Positions 12,001 through 18,535 of a DNA stretch of 64,000 nucleotides are shown one piece after another. This DNA is from Tardiphaga sp. (GTDB taxonomy: Bacteria; Pseudomonadota; Alphaproteobacteria; Rhizobiales; Xanthobacteraceae), in the NCBI GenBank assembly GCA_030147505.1, contig JASBVG010000078.1:1-64000 (forward strand), written 5' to 3'. The notes beneath the pieces are model-generated. The model was not told the DNA's origin, searched no databases, and saw nothing but the letters and a program-made list of their open reading frames with translations. Each line of letters opens with the position of its first letter. Positions within the stretch are counted from its first letter, which is position 1. A program made the position numbers and the translations under genes.

Positions 12001-12430
12001 CGATGCGGGCGAAGCGGGCATCCGCGTCTCCGGCAACGTCAATCTCGCGGCGCTGCAGGTGCTGAATGCGGCGAATATCCAGGTGCAGGGCACCAGCACG
12101 GGCATCCCGACCGTGCAGGCGCCGAGCATCGCCGCCGCGCTGTCGAGTTCTAACGCCACGGCGGCGACCCAGCAGACGACGACACCGACCCAAACGGCGA
12201 CGACGCAGCCCTCCGTGATTATCGTCGAAGTGCTGGGGTATGGCGGTGACGCCGAAAGCGAGGAAGAGCAGAAGCGCCAGCGCGACAGGCGCCAAGGCAC
12301 TCTCGTGCTGCCGGCCCGCGACGCCTATAACGAGCGCAGCGCCGTGCAGATTGCCGGCTACGGTGTACTGTCTGAGGCAGAAGCCCGAATGTTGACTGAG
12401 GAGGAGCGCGCGGCGCTGCAAAGGCAATGA
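2..12430 (+). CDS. Giant filamentous-haemagglutinin-like exoprotein (two-partner secretion), 5' end outside window
   Basis: The frame is open from the first codon of the window to the TGA at 12428-12430 (4142 residues visible), so the start and signal peptide lie upstream. The first ~100 residues look like a TPS secretion domain: an NWQSFNVG stretch near residue 27 and NQSGIIFGG near residue 77, matching the NxxG-I motif of haemagglutination-activity domains. The middle is thousands of residues of Gly/Ala/Thr-rich beta-helix-like repeats. Near residues 3906-4036 is a segment (GDINAGRGAKT) typical of the DUF3739 region found near the C-terminus of rhizobial members. The last ~60 residues are charged. 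Such proteins are exported by a TpsB/FhaC-type outer membrane partner, which is not in the window, and usually act in adhesion. Internal Pro-Ala-Gly-Thr-rich segments are noted separately. There is no toxin-like (CdiA) C-terminus that I recognise. Confidence 0.9.
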   Translation, partial: APTQSVDGNGQTQVNIRQQAQQAILNWQSFNVGARTTLTFDQGGNANWVALNRVTNATTPSQILGNIKADGHVYVINQSGIIFGGNSQVNVGSLIASTAGITDAQFTANGIYSTGSGSNYAPSFEAAGGKVVVEAGALIATRTPTSVTSGGGYVLMIGSQVVNAGTISTPKGQALLAAGDDFIIRRGLGTDANISSTTRGNEISPVIAANSTNGLVRNNGLILAQQGDITLAGRELVQGGALISTTSVNTRGTIHLLNRASDSAGSILLADGSVTAVLPELGSKETALDSQRQTLIAASDAANLVRASSAAGTFDNLSLLADRQDQSRIEIVSGGSVVFRGGSYTAAQGGQIAISATRRITTESGATLDVSGVRNVALSVASNNIKVNVQGNELRDSPQNRDSDVLKSNDVWIDVRNLTFVPAGTGGYASDRYYTPGGLLEVGGYLGTTAHRIGEWAAVGGSITLAAPEVVAQKGATFDLSGGSLDYAAGWIRSTNLVGSDGRRYSVDNAPAWLDFVNFAGGFARMHNIQGKQDDRLTEIWTTVFDRGRTSLRWEDAYTVGRDAGRLVLSAPTVLMDADIIADVINGRGQNKSRPTTVTDGYKLGQRQVALEGALILGNYNAGGFVGGVASDVRITRSGPSSVGATDPIAQNRINTAWLDGEYLSRLGLGRIELATSKTAAVDADVSLADGGRFSIIAPNTVISAKITAHGGDITVTNIYATQSGMPTGGMGTVTLKDGAVLDVSGVWTNNLIDREDLTGQAFVNGGSVRLEATGDVRFERGSLIEASSGAVLSLSGALSGGRGGDVSLIADSTQLGTMSGGALTLDGDIRAYGVTGGGTLKVGTGPAIAIGGSLLGQNGMLRAGERAPVNLTTTEAFTVAAGQAMPFDYRFTKTVAAPGEALTGAPNFSASNPVTLAADWTPPLATNFASYTLLVDNVPVQVAFNSQPTIRAGATITVIGNGGNFPSGYIVPGNVFPGGLPIAPVTIILAAGQLAPSAITFAAGTLLPAGAQLPSAIAVKPLLSLDAGFFSRGFSNYQINGHQGVVVAPDATIDAVTPVYRMTADSVASASGARISDVLELWTPPLQLENAAKAVLTQRAGASITLASGDMSAARGQGYIEIGRGATLRVDPSQSIRLETPGQITVDGALIAPGGRIDIIQQNNLGPANLTAEANPGARSIWIGEHALLDVSGRSYLARDRGGRVYGTVLDGGTITIGAATSQLLSESEFAKAAESFVVVRAGAVLNASGTSGAIDVLQSDGTMRLTDVASNGGTIAISSYNGLYLDGTLKAAAGGAGAAGGVLALTLETPAYLQTDNPSQSVRNIRELVVTQDTQPSLLPATLGAGVTDAALAIGKGRISAAQIAAGGFGDVRLFAREFFTFDGNVTLSTGQAIRLYQGFLTNTVAGANVSLAAPYVLLSGRTGVDTSFRVVPTLGTNWASSAQSLGGTLRIDADHIDIGAMVRVGARGTPMDGSALIDRRGYDDVILSSRGDIRFLGNGNLPTTLIADGDLTLIGAQVYPDSGAQALVTAGLKPGGLYLDPARRLTIGRAEGVPTPLVPLSVGGQLTLSSATIVQGGILRAPLGGIILQGGWTGINTSAIGAVRLLDGSLTSVSGAGLLLPYGGTIDGLKWIFNGKDAELLPLGGINGNTFARGIQFQGRSLALDQGAVLDLSGGGELIGAGFVSGRGGSVDIRTTALANANPGNRYSSSSNAVFAIVPSRSGGYAPSKTSDSGTAPKIGQQITIPAGVPGLAAGTYTLMPSEYALLPGAFRVEIGAKQTNLSGVTALPDGSFIVSGRYGTTGTDIRDALANRMIVTPASVTRTLSLYNETSFRDYVLAEASRTGNVRAMLPADAGTLQMVFNGPSLDVPALRIDGTVSFAPDAGGLGGTASATGTTMEVTAGGRTSGFTGVSIDAAALTALGAARLGIGAMPSTTKFSRNVVLLGPSADSVIIRDGAVLRASEIIVGSARSTGSIVIEGGAVLSTIGMGNAGYDAALGFVHRIGVSSVLIVSNSLITLLPDNTAVSNGGGRIEIGLTGTRPAELYGEGTIGFATRNTVRIGDNARYGARDIAFAMETVNFGEQAALDAAAAAGVLPTGLNFNQAALTRLLAGNQGAGIPAIRTLTLSALKSMNFFGTLALDARGGDGKAGLEGLILNTPAIYGLGSASETASIKVGTLYWNGILNEAAISNPVSQTPGAVLAGGAGTGHGRLSIEADTLMFGPGPYAQPRPQFALDKLVLGFGSVDFKATQRITSNGNGTLTIYEQAGTGGASGTGGALSLTAPVLTGEAGSINKITAGGAIVVAAATTAADTAGGLGAEIGLKGASILVAGNVLLPSGKLTLEAAGDVRIASGATLDLSGRVVQMYDQLRATPGGHVVIESAHGNVTQEAGSIIDVSATYNQAGSLSATALDAAAGQVALMGTIRGSASGYYDAGGTYVPWLSASVMVRAQTIVDFAGLNARLGDGGVFGARSFQIKQGDLVVGDELKANSITLSVDGGSLTVTGRVDASGERVGTIRLAARDGLTLTSGAVLDAHGTKLRVDSYGQPIDAANRPVIELTAAQGMLTLSPDATIDLRSADSVARGSLVLNAPRVGADDVAIAASGPLNILGARTIALNAFRSYTPADGIIDQAYMNAIHADSTAFIDAALLNGALRGRIAGLTAYTNAFHLRPGVEIASTGKLTISGDIDLSGYRYNSLNPLTQKTGVYGSGEAAALTIRAGGDLDVKGSINDGFAPPPGTPDDKGWLSSIVTFPGGVVTAPYNLPAGAIVPKGATFATGTVLDFDAKFERVVMAEAGRPTTVRFNLAEAYAVRTGEPLPIYTENWDGFVVTSNYTVGGGGDTVFVGDREYYAGDVIPAGTFIYFAFMGAGSIAPVDTVLPRGTVIQPGAVFSRSLYGPAPSIQANVAMPALVKLTSDYTITSSMVATGTIVTPTRTYNSGETIAAGTVLAAGSTLGTGTILPFSVEVENVLWPKGIPLAFTSSTVTLAADSVLTSSGVLPAGTTGIPSLSLRQGKLWAVAPMLASGSESWSLRLAAGSDIAAADSRALSSASSLAGAGSLTLDDLHYINLDNTALPRSEALSVLRTGTGDLDLLAGRNFVQKSLFGVYTAGTQSAPLLAADGSNPYDLARGVTNGSVLGPESGGRERLVDGGANSIYQAWYPELGGNVLVAAQGDVYGYALGNAVNSVDNAASSGRIGNWLWRQGGAVAGQQAAWWINFGTYVRDTSGAIAGDAVQLTGFSGIGALGGGNVTVRAGGNAGVTQGMGSTNYPVTQALNLAIGGTGRVTTDGRLILTGGGDLTLDVGGKLNGLPPRINPSMMSDRSVSEYDGTLTNLRGAIMVNAGSIGMVQLSYGSTALDPRAAQLFTANAGIGAGGMIVAPGDATVQMSARGDLVLGGAADPGRVDIQNTTPYSFAQNGTVTDYAGGGRTGFSLWTGRTAIDLLATGGNLTPVAPSSTRSSAKYMDNPTGDNRDLYPSILRAVAAEGSIYYGPSDRRNNLVLAPSANGQLELLAGGSIYAGGYAISMSGADASTLATPFRPAFLGGVNAHTNVSANALILSPYALFAFGADTITTNLHAGDTNPARIYAVDGDIVGFNTGTTYEFNALTPRNPMTWRVAAKPMWIIAGRDIVSLGTTRGGFAPDLGVTIATVTAGLVAHSNPDDVSILSAGRDIVYANLQVAGPGTLEVSAGRNILQEDRGSFTSIGPVATGDSRPGASIALMAGMANGADWNAIRAAYLDPARQADADIPLAEQTGKVAKVYTKELAVWLLGRYGFKGSDADALAYFDALAPEQQRIFLRQVYFDELREGGREYNNTASKRFGSYLRGRQMIATLFPGQGSAARAAKLPGDIVMFGGSGVHTDFGGDIEMLTPTGQIVVGVQGAVPPASAGVVTQGAGDIRLFSEGSILLGLSRIMTTFGGDIVAWSATGDINAGRGAKTTVIYTPPKRTYDRYGRVTLAPQVPSSGAGIATLNPIPEVLPGDIDLIAPLGTIDAGEAGIRVSGNVNLAALQVLNAANIQVQGTSTGIPTVQAPSIAAALSSSNATAATQQTTTPTQTATTQPSVIIVEVLGYGGDAESEEEQKRQRDRRQGTLVLPARDAYNERSAVQIAGYGVLSEAEARMLTEEERAALQRQ

Positions 12431-13305
12431 TCGGGAAGATGTGGAAGGCGCTGGAGCGTCCGCTTCAATAGTACATAGCGGACATTTCAAACGTACGGTT
12501 GGTCTTCCTTCGAGGCATTGAGAAACATTGGTTAGTGCTCGATCTAGGCTCGTCATTGAACGGTGCCAGCACTGGCGACTGCTTCTCGAGGCGCTCGCGT
12601 ATCGGAGCGGCTGGTTCCTCTACCTGAAGGGGACGCGCATACGCAAACGGCGACTCTTCCTCTTATTGTACACTTTGATTTAACAGTATGAAATCCGTAA
12701 GTGCTGCGAGTGAGATTTCGGATAGGTTCCGCCGGTGATCTGGCCGTGCGGTGTGCGAAATGCGAGCATCCAGAGAAACGAACCTGAATCTTCGCATACG
12801 CTGGGCTGGTATTATCCTCGCGCGCCTTTGCTTCTGCCGTCATGACGGCATCAGGTCAGTCGCCGCCATCTCGCGGGCGCCTCCGTCGACTGATGCAACG
12901 GGGCGAGGACTACAGTCAGGCTATCTTTGAACTTGTCTGTCAATCCTCGTGAGGTGTGCTGACGATGGGATGCTCATTGCCCCTAGATTAAGTCTGAGCG
13001 AAAAATCTAGCCTGATCAGCATGGCACCCGGACAATCATATCGGCCGCCCAAGGGGATTTCTCGCGAGCACTTCGTTGCCGCTGCTCAATCGGCGGCGGT
13101 TCGTGTTCGCAATCAAGGTTCATTCTGGAGTAATTGGCGCGCCACTCCGAACAAAGATGCGAACTCGTATGTAATTGAAGTCTCTCTGTAATTTTGCGAG
13201 CATTTTTCTTTGGCAGCGGAAGCTCGTCCGCTTTTGGCGGATTGTGTTGAAGAAGTCAGCGAATTGGCTACCGGCGCGGGGGCGGCGTGCAAGTCTCTGT
13301 CCAGT
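12431..13305. other. Intergenic stretch, no convincing gene
   Basis: This lies downstream of the haemagglutinin gene. Short open frames exist (for example 12949-13191 on the plus strand and 12553-12843 on the minus strand), but I see no recognisable protein family, no strong ribosome binding site and no partner gene. It is probably decayed DNA next to the transposase relic. Confidence 0.5.
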
Positions 13306-13698
13306 TCAGATAGACATCGGAGCCGGTGGCGGGATCAGTTTTGCCAGCTTTCTAAGGTTCTGAGCGGTGGCGGCGAGCAGGAACTCGTCGCGAGCGCCGC
13401 ACGGACCTCGCAGCCTGAGCCGATCGAGGCGCAAGATGCGCTTTAGATGCGCGAACAACATCTCGATCTTCTTGCGTTCACGTCGCGAGGTTACGTAGGC
13501 TTCCGTCCTGGCGATCCCTCGCGCTACATCGCTTGCGCTCTCGTAGATCGAGCGTGGCACCTTGCGGGCTGGTATCTTCGGGCAACACCGTGGTTTGAGT
13601 TCGCAGATGTCGCAGTCACGTTTGCTGGCGCGATAGAGAAGCGTCGCTCCGTCGTTCACCAGTGTCCCGGTTGAAGTCAGCACCTTGCTTGCGGGGCC
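13306..13698 (-). pseudogene. IS1182-type transposase, C-terminal remnant
   Basis: About 130 codons of the minus-strand frame match the end of an IS1182 (IS5-superfamily DDE) transposase as I know the family. There is a cysteine cluster DCDICELKPRCC followed by RRERKKIEMLFAHLKRIL and LRLRGPCGARDEF, then LLAATAQNLRKLAKL just before the stop. Full proteins are about 450-500 residues, so most of the catalytic domain is missing. The open frame runs on to 13836, but the residues before about 13698 no longer resemble the family. I see no inverted repeats flanking it; it is a dead insertion-sequence relic between the haemagglutinin gene and the catabolic cluster. Confidence 0.8.
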
Positions 13699-13950
13699 CC
13701 GCTTCAACGGGAGAGGTTTCAAGACAATCGGCCGTGGACACAATCGGTCGGCGCAATACTCTAGTCTTCTAGCAAAAATGGAGTGTAACCGGGGAACGCT
13801 CCGCGGATCTCTTCGCGCGATCGAAGCGACCTGCAAGTGCTCAAGTCCGCGGCTGGCGTTGTTCCGCCTAACAGGAAGCCGTCAAATTAGCGCGGAACGC
13901 GTGCATTTTCGGATGGGACCAACAAAACTCAGCGCGGCGTGCAAATTCTA

Positions 13951-13978
13951 TTGACTAAACAAATTAACCAAATAAAAT
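13951..13978 (+). promoter_or_regulatory. Predicted sigma70 promoter of the 14033 operon
   Basis: TTGACT (13951-13956) is followed after 16 bases by TAAAAT (13973-13978), in a locally AT-rich stretch that stands out from its surroundings. The operator at 13993-14012 would then sit just downstream of the transcription start, a typical position for repression. Confidence 0.55.
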
Positions 13979-13992
13979 AGAAATCACTAAAA

Positions 13993-14012
13993 CTGACTAT
14001 CACGTAAGTCAG
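13993..14012. promoter_or_regulatory. Operator A, 20-bp TetR-type palindrome
   Basis: CTGAC-N10-GTCAG, sequence CTGACTATCACGTAAGTCAG, lies 20 bases before the start codon of the first lyase gene. It shares its arms with the sites at 20665, 25551 and 36094. A TetR protein encoded in this cluster (19715 or 34659) is the likely binder; that is inference. Confidence 0.6.
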
Positions 14013-14032
14013 GTGTCTTTGGAGGGGTACGC

Positions 14033-14983
14033 ATGCGTTTTGAAGCGAAGGGTGTCATTCCCGCGGCGTTGCTGCCGTGGACGGCGGATTTAGAGTTGGA
14101 TGCGCAGGGGCTCAGGGGGCACCTCAAGGACCTCGCCGCGGTCGATGGCATCACGGCAATCTGCATCAACGGTCATGCTTCGGAAGTCACGTCCTGTACG
14201 GAAGCCGAGCAGATAGAGGTTCTCGATATTTCGCGTAAGGAAGTAGGGGGCGGATTGCCGCTGGTTTGCGGCGTCAATTCCGAAAGTAGCCTGACCGCCG
14301 CGCGGCTTGCTCGACGGTTTCAGGATGGCGGAGCTTCTGCTCTGCTGGTTTTTCCACCCTCCGTATTCGGCAAGGGTGCGCAGATGCGCCCGGAAATGGT
14401 GGTCGAACACTTTTCCCGCATCGCCGCGGCATCTGATCTGCCGCTGATCATATTCCAGTATCCGCTCGGTGGTGGGCAGGGGTATTCCCTCGACACTTTG
14501 CAGCGATTGGCCGAGGAGGTCCCGTCAATCGTCGGACTGAAGGACTATTGCGGCGATCCCGTCCTCCACGAGAATGTGGTGCGTTATCTTCAGAACGGCC
14601 CACGCAAGGTCAACGTCCTTAGCTCCCACAGTTCTTGGCTTCTGCAGTCGCTCGCGCTCGGCTGTGCCGGAATTCTATCTGGTGCCGGCAGCACGATCGC
14701 GCCGCTTCAAGTGGCGCTCTTCAAGGCAATGAGCGACGGTAACCTTTCTGCGGCGCGCGAGATCAACGAGCGGATGAATGCCGTCACGAGGGTCTTCTAT
14801 CGCCCGCCTTTCATCGACCAGCACAATCGCATGAAGGAAGCTCAGGTTCTGCTTGGCCATTTCCAAAATGCGGCGGTCAGGCCGCCTCTGATGAAGTTGA
14901 CCGACCGCGAGATTGCCTCAATCGAGCAGGGGCTTATCGGAGCGGGAATGCTGGATCGAAAATCAGCCAAGGCGGTCGCCTAA
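14033..14983 (+). CDS. DapA/NanA-superfamily lyase (dihydrodipicolinate synthase family), copy 1
   Basis: A 316-residue TIM-barrel aldolase/hydratase of the DHDPS superfamily, whose members make or break C-C bonds next to a keto acid through a Schiff base. The likely Schiff-base lysine is K170 in the GLKDYCGD motif. The residue matching DapA Tyr133 appears to be Phe (F141 of FQYP), as in the paralogue at 34759, so this is probably not a real DapA. It starts at ATG 14033 with GGAGG seven bases upstream. It is the first gene of a plus-strand operon (lyase, SDR, flavoprotein, CoA-transferase, MaoC, small barrel protein) preceded by operator A. The substrate is unknown; in a CoA-dependent catabolic setting, retro-aldol cleavage or hydration of a 2-oxo acid is plausible. 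Confidence 0.8.
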   Translation: MRFEAKGVIPAALLPWTADLELDAQGLRGHLKDLAAVDGITAICINGHASEVTSCTEAEQIEVLDISRKEVGGGLPLVCGVNSESSLTAARLARRFQDGGASALLVFPPSVFGKGAQMRPEMVVEHFSRIAAASDLPLIIFQYPLGGGQGYSLDTLQRLAEEVPSIVGLKDYCGDPVLHENVVRYLQNGPRKVNVLSSHSSWLLQSLALGCAGILSGAGSTIAPLQVALFKAMSDGNLSAAREINERMNAVTRVFYRPPFIDQHNRMKEAQVLLGHFQNAAVRPPLMKLTDREIASIEQGLIGAGMLDRKSAKAVA

Positions 14984-15018
14984 CGGCTCAGCGGACGAGC
15001 GCTTGAAAGCGGTGCCGC

Positions 15019-15034
15019 TCCCCCAGTTGGGGGA
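15019..15034. other. Perfect intergenic hairpin
   Basis: TCCCCCA-GT-TGGGGGA lies in the 127-base gap between the lyase and SDR genes. No T-run follows, so it is more likely an mRNA-processing or stability element inside the operon than a terminator. Confidence 0.4.
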
Positions 15035-15110
15035 ATTCGGTCCGCACAGTTTTCATCCGGAGACCGGCAAAGCCGTGCCGTGATCCAGTCAATGTGGAAG
15101 ACGAATCGTC

Positions 15111-15899
15111 GTGTCACTAAAAAGTAAAGTTGCGGTCGTCACCGGCGGCGCCAATGGAATCGGGCTCGCAACGGTTCGCCGTCTATTGACGGCGGGTGCG
15201 CAGGTAATCATCGCAGATCTGAATGAGGCCGCCGGCCAAGCCGCCGAGGCAAGCCTCGATCAGGCTGCCGGCGCTGTTCGCTTCGTCCGCACCGATGTCA
15301 CGCAGCTCAACAGCGTCACGCACCTGTTTGATCGTACGATCTCCACTTTCGGCGGGGTCGACATCCTCTTCAACAATGCGGGCGTGCTCGGCGGCCCACG
15401 CTTTCCCGAGGCCGGCCCTTCTTCGTGGATGAAGGCGATCGACATCAACGTGGTGGGAGTGATGAACTGCATCCATGTCGGCGTTCCGCATCTCGTGAAG
15501 CGCGGTGGCGGCGTAATCGTGAACACCGGATCGACCGCTGGGCTCAAGTCCAGCTTCCTCGATCCTGCATACGCCATGACGAAAGCTGCAGTGATCGGAT
15601 TGACTCGTTCGCTGACATTCCTCGAGGCCGAGGCGGGCATTCGGGTCAACTGTGTTTGCCCTGCACTGGTCAAGACCTCGCTGGAAGCCAACTCCGGCGG
15701 ACATTTCACTGACGCCGATCGCAAAGCGTTCCTGGATGGACGTGCTGGCAGATCCGATCAGCCGTCGCTCTCGCCCGACGACGTCGCCGAAGGGGCAATG
15801 CGGCTCATAGAAGATGCGAGTTTGAATGGCGTCGCCCTGAAATTGGCCGTTGGAGAACCACCGGAGCTGATTGCCAGCGTTGCGCCACAGAAGGTTTGA
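15111..15899 (+). CDS. Short-chain dehydrogenase/reductase (SDR), copy 1
   Basis: A 262-residue classical SDR that would oxidise or reduce an alcohol/ketone with NAD(P). The cofactor motif TGGANGIG is at residues 11-18, with an acidic residue after beta2 (AD, ~35-36) suggesting NAD. NNAG is at 88-91, Ser at ~141 and YAMTK (Y154, K158) forms the active site. The start is GTG at 15111 with GGAAG about ten bases before it; no better ATG exists. The flavoprotein gene follows after six bases, so the two are cotranscribed. The role is probably oxidation of a hydroxy intermediate of the pathway. Confidence 0.82.
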   Translation: MSLKSKVAVVTGGANGIGLATVRRLLTAGAQVIIADLNEAAGQAAEASLDQAAGAVRFVRTDVTQLNSVTHLFDRTISTFGGVDILFNNAGVLGGPRFPEAGPSSWMKAIDINVVGVMNCIHVGVPHLVKRGGGVIVNTGSTAGLKSSFLDPAYAMTKAAVIGLTRSLTFLEAEAGIRVNCVCPALVKTSLEANSGGHFTDADRKAFLDGRAGRSDQPSLSPDDVAEGAMRLIEDASLNGVALKLAVGEPPELIASVAPQKV

Positions 15900-15905
15900 A
15901 ACATT

Positions 15906-17327
15906 TTGACCAGCAAAAGCAACATGTTCGACGTCCTTGTTATCGGAGGCGGTATGTCCGGCCTCTGTGCCGCCTTGACCGCATTGGAAGAAGACGCCCG
16001 GGTTGCGGTCGTGGAAAAATCGGCCGCCCTCGGTGGGTCGATGAATCTTTCGAACGGTCTGATCTGGACCTTCGAAAACAAAGAGCAGCTTCACCTCGAG
16101 ATTCCGCAAGGTGACGAGGCTCTGCAAGACTTTGTCGTGGAAGAACTTCCAGCGGGTCTGAAGTGGCTTGTGTCGAACGGGGTCGCGTTGGCCGCGGAGC
16201 AAACCTTTCAATGGTACGGCTGGGGGCGCCGCGCCAATCCGGCTCAGATGGGACCGGCACTCGAAGACCGGATCAGAGCGCTTGGCGCGACGATCATGAC
16301 CGATACCTCGCTGGACACACTCATCGTGTCCAAAGGAAGAGTGGTCGGTGCAGTCGTCGACAGTGACAGCGGACGAAGCGAGATCCGTGCGAAGTCCGTC
16401 GTCATCGCTACGGGTGGCTTCCAAGGAAATCCGGAGCTTGTGGGCCGATATATTACCTCGAACGCGCATGATCTCTACTTGCGGTCAAATCCGTTCAGCA
16501 CGGGCGACGGTTTCCTCGCGGCGATGTCGGCGGGAGCGGCAACGAGCGAGTTGATGCATTCCTTCTACGGGCATGCGCTCGTTGCCCCGCCTGCGCGTTT
16601 CAACCAGTTCGAGTTTCAGAGCATCAGCCAAAAATACGGTGTGCTTTCCGTCGCCGTGAACTTGCGCGGGGAGCGCTTCACGGATGAAGCGCAAGGAACC
16701 GGCGAAGAAGACCTGAATTTCGCGATTGCTCATCAGCCCGAAGCGACGGCCATCTATATCGTCGATAGCAAGATCGCGGATATGGAATGGAAAGACAATG
16801 CTCCGGGGCGGGTCGCGATTTCTCGGGCCAAGACGGCTGGCGGGCCGGTTGCCGAGGCCGATACGCTCGAAGCGCTGGCACAGAAGCTCAAAGCGTGGGG
16901 CGTGCCGCCGAAGCGATTGCTGGAAACGATCGAAGAATACAATCGCACTGTCGGCAGCGATGAAGGCGCAGACCTCCATCCACCGCGGGTGAAGCATCAG
17001 ATTCCCTTGTCCGTTGGTCCGTTTACCGCGGTCAAGGTCAAAGCGGGCATTACCTACACATGCGGAGGCCTCAAGACCGATCTCGACATGGCCGTGATGC
17101 GACGATCGAGATCCATCTCGTCTTTCCGGCACCTCCGGGCCGGCGCGAGCGACATGCGTATGGATATGATTCCTGGTCTTTATGCATGTGGATGCGACGT
17201 CGGCGGAATCAGCAACTGGGGTTACATGGGCGGGTTGTCGCAAGCGCTGGTGACAGGGCGCGCGGCCGGTCGATCCGCGGCGAGTGCGGCCCTTGCGTCG
17301 GTGGAGGCTGAGGGTGCAAATGCTTGA
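15906..17327 (+). CDS. FAD-dependent oxidoreductase, fumarate reductase/succinate dehydrogenase flavoprotein-like
   Basis: A 473-residue flavoprotein with an N-terminal Rossmann FAD motif (VIGGGMSGLCAA) and, later, the ATGG and C-terminal GGISNWGYMGG segments seen in soluble fumarate-reductase and 3-ketosteroid-dehydrogenase-like enzymes. It would introduce or reduce a C=C bond next to a carbonyl. No heme-binding or iron-sulfur partner is next to it. The start is taken as TTG 15906, close behind the SDR stop; ATG 15924 is an alternative that still keeps the FAD motif. It overlaps the CoA-transferase by eight bases, indicating translational coupling. Confidence 0.78.
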   Translation: MTSKSNMFDVLVIGGGMSGLCAALTALEEDARVAVVEKSAALGGSMNLSNGLIWTFENKEQLHLEIPQGDEALQDFVVEELPAGLKWLVSNGVALAAEQTFQWYGWGRRANPAQMGPALEDRIRALGATIMTDTSLDTLIVSKGRVVGAVVDSDSGRSEIRAKSVVIATGGFQGNPELVGRYITSNAHDLYLRSNPFSTGDGFLAAMSAGAATSELMHSFYGHALVAPPARFNQFEFQSISQKYGVLSVAVNLRGERFTDEAQGTGEEDLNFAIAHQPEATAIYIVDSKIADMEWKDNAPGRVAISRAKTAGGPVAEADTLEALAQKLKAWGVPPKRLLETIEEYNRTVGSDEGADLHPPRVKHQIPLSVGPFTAVKVKAGITYTCGGLKTDLDMAVMRRSRSISSFRHLRAGASDMRMDMIPGLYACGCDVGGISNWGYMGGLSQALVTGRAAGRSAASAALASVEAEGANA

Positions 17328-18513
17328 GGGTATGAAGGTCATCAGCCTCTGCCACTATCTGCAGGGGCCCGCTGCCGTACAATATCTCGCGGACATGGGG
17401 GCGGACGTCGTCAAGGTGGAGCCGCCCGAAGGCGCACATGAGCGGCATTGGTCCGGGGCAAACGCCTATGTTTCCGGCGTCAGTGCGTTCTATCTTTCGG
17501 CGAACCGTAACAGCCGCAATATCGGTATCGATCTGAAGAGCGCCGAGGGCCGCGAGATCTTCCTCAAGATGGTCGAGACCACCGACGTGGTGGTCGAGAA
17601 CTTCAGAGCGGGCGTCATGGATCGCTTGGGCATCGGTCTGACCGAGCTCAGGAAACGCAATCCCTCAGTCATCCTTGCGTCGGCCAGCGGTTTCGGCGCG
17701 ACCGGTCCGATGTCGAGGCGTCCAGGCCAGGATCTTCTTGTACAAGCCAGAAGTGGCCTGATGTCGGTGACGGGGCACGGTCGGCCGACCGCGGCCGGGT
17801 GTGCCGCGGTGGATCAGCACGGTGCAGCGCTTCTGGCGATGGGAATCCTGGGCGCGTATGTGAAGAAGCTGCGCACAGGGGTGGGAACGCTGGTCGAAGC
17901 GTCCCTCTTCAACGCCGGTATCGATCTGCAGATGGAAGCCATGGTGAGTTACTTCACCGGCGGATTTCGAAACGAACGTCTGACGAGACAGCGCGAGCTG
18001 GCAACTTGGTTCCACCCGGCGCCTTACGGGATCTACGAGGCTGCGGACGGCTTCATCGCTATTTCCACCATCGATCCAAAGAAGCTCGCCGACGTCCTGT
18101 CGAGCGAACGTCTCCGGGAGATCGCCTCCATCGACCGATACAAGCATCGGGACGAGTATGCGCAAGCGGTTGCTGAGGCAGTGAAGAGGCATCGGCGCGA
18201 TGAATTGGCCGGGATGTTCGACAAGGCCGGGCTGTGGAACTCGATCGTGCAAGACTACGACGACCTGGCAGCGGACCCGCAGGCCATCCACAACGAGGTT
18301 TTTCGGGAGATCGATGTGAAGGGTGGCAAGGCGACGGTCATCAATCACCCGAACCGATACGACGGACAGGTGCCGGCAATTCGCCATTTTGCCTTCGATC
18401 TCGGTGAGGACACCGTCGAAATCGCAAGGTCGCTCGGCTACGGCGAGGACGAGATCGACAAGCTTTTGAGATCAGGCGCGATCATCGCCCCCACCAAATC
18501 GCACAAGGAATAA
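17320..18513 (+). CDS. Class III CoA-transferase (CaiB/BaiF family), copy 1
   Basis: A 397-residue enzyme that moves CoA between a donor acyl-CoA and a carboxylic acid. The early GADVVKVEPP motif and the PGQDLLVQA motif are clear; D138 of the latter is the expected covalent aspartate. The start is chosen at ATG 17320, overlapping the flavoprotein stop; the longer frame from 17284 adds residues that do not resemble the family. It is closely related to the product at 38212 (shared MLxGMxV start, PGQDLLVQA, VDQHGAALLAM, WFxPAPYG). It probably activates the substrate or an intermediate as its CoA thioester. Confidence 0.85.
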   Translation: MLEGMKVISLCHYLQGPAAVQYLADMGADVVKVEPPEGAHERHWSGANAYVSGVSAFYLSANRNSRNIGIDLKSAEGREIFLKMVETTDVVVENFRAGVMDRLGIGLTELRKRNPSVILASASGFGATGPMSRRPGQDLLVQARSGLMSVTGHGRPTAAGCAAVDQHGAALLAMGILGAYVKKLRTGVGTLVEASLFNAGIDLQMEAMVSYFTGGFRNERLTRQRELATWFHPAPYGIYEAADGFIAISTIDPKKLADVLSSERLREIASIDRYKHRDEYAQAVAEAVKRHRRDELAGMFDKAGLWNSIVQDYDDLAADPQAIHNEVFREIDVKGGKATVINHPNRYDGQVPAIRHFAFDLGEDTVEIARSLGYGEDEIDKLLRSGAIIAPTKSHKE

Positions 18514-18535
18514 CAAACGAACAAGGGAGAAGACT

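Noticed and set aside
9167-12556. A 1129-codon minus-strand open frame opposite the haemagglutinin gene
   Set aside because: It is Arg/His/Asp-rich with no family resemblance, and mirrors the GC-rich codon pattern of the sense gene; long antisense frames are expected in such DNA.
12949-13191. An 80-codon plus-strand frame upstream of the IS1182 relic
   Set aside because: No recognisable family, no good ribosome binding site, and set in decayed sequence.
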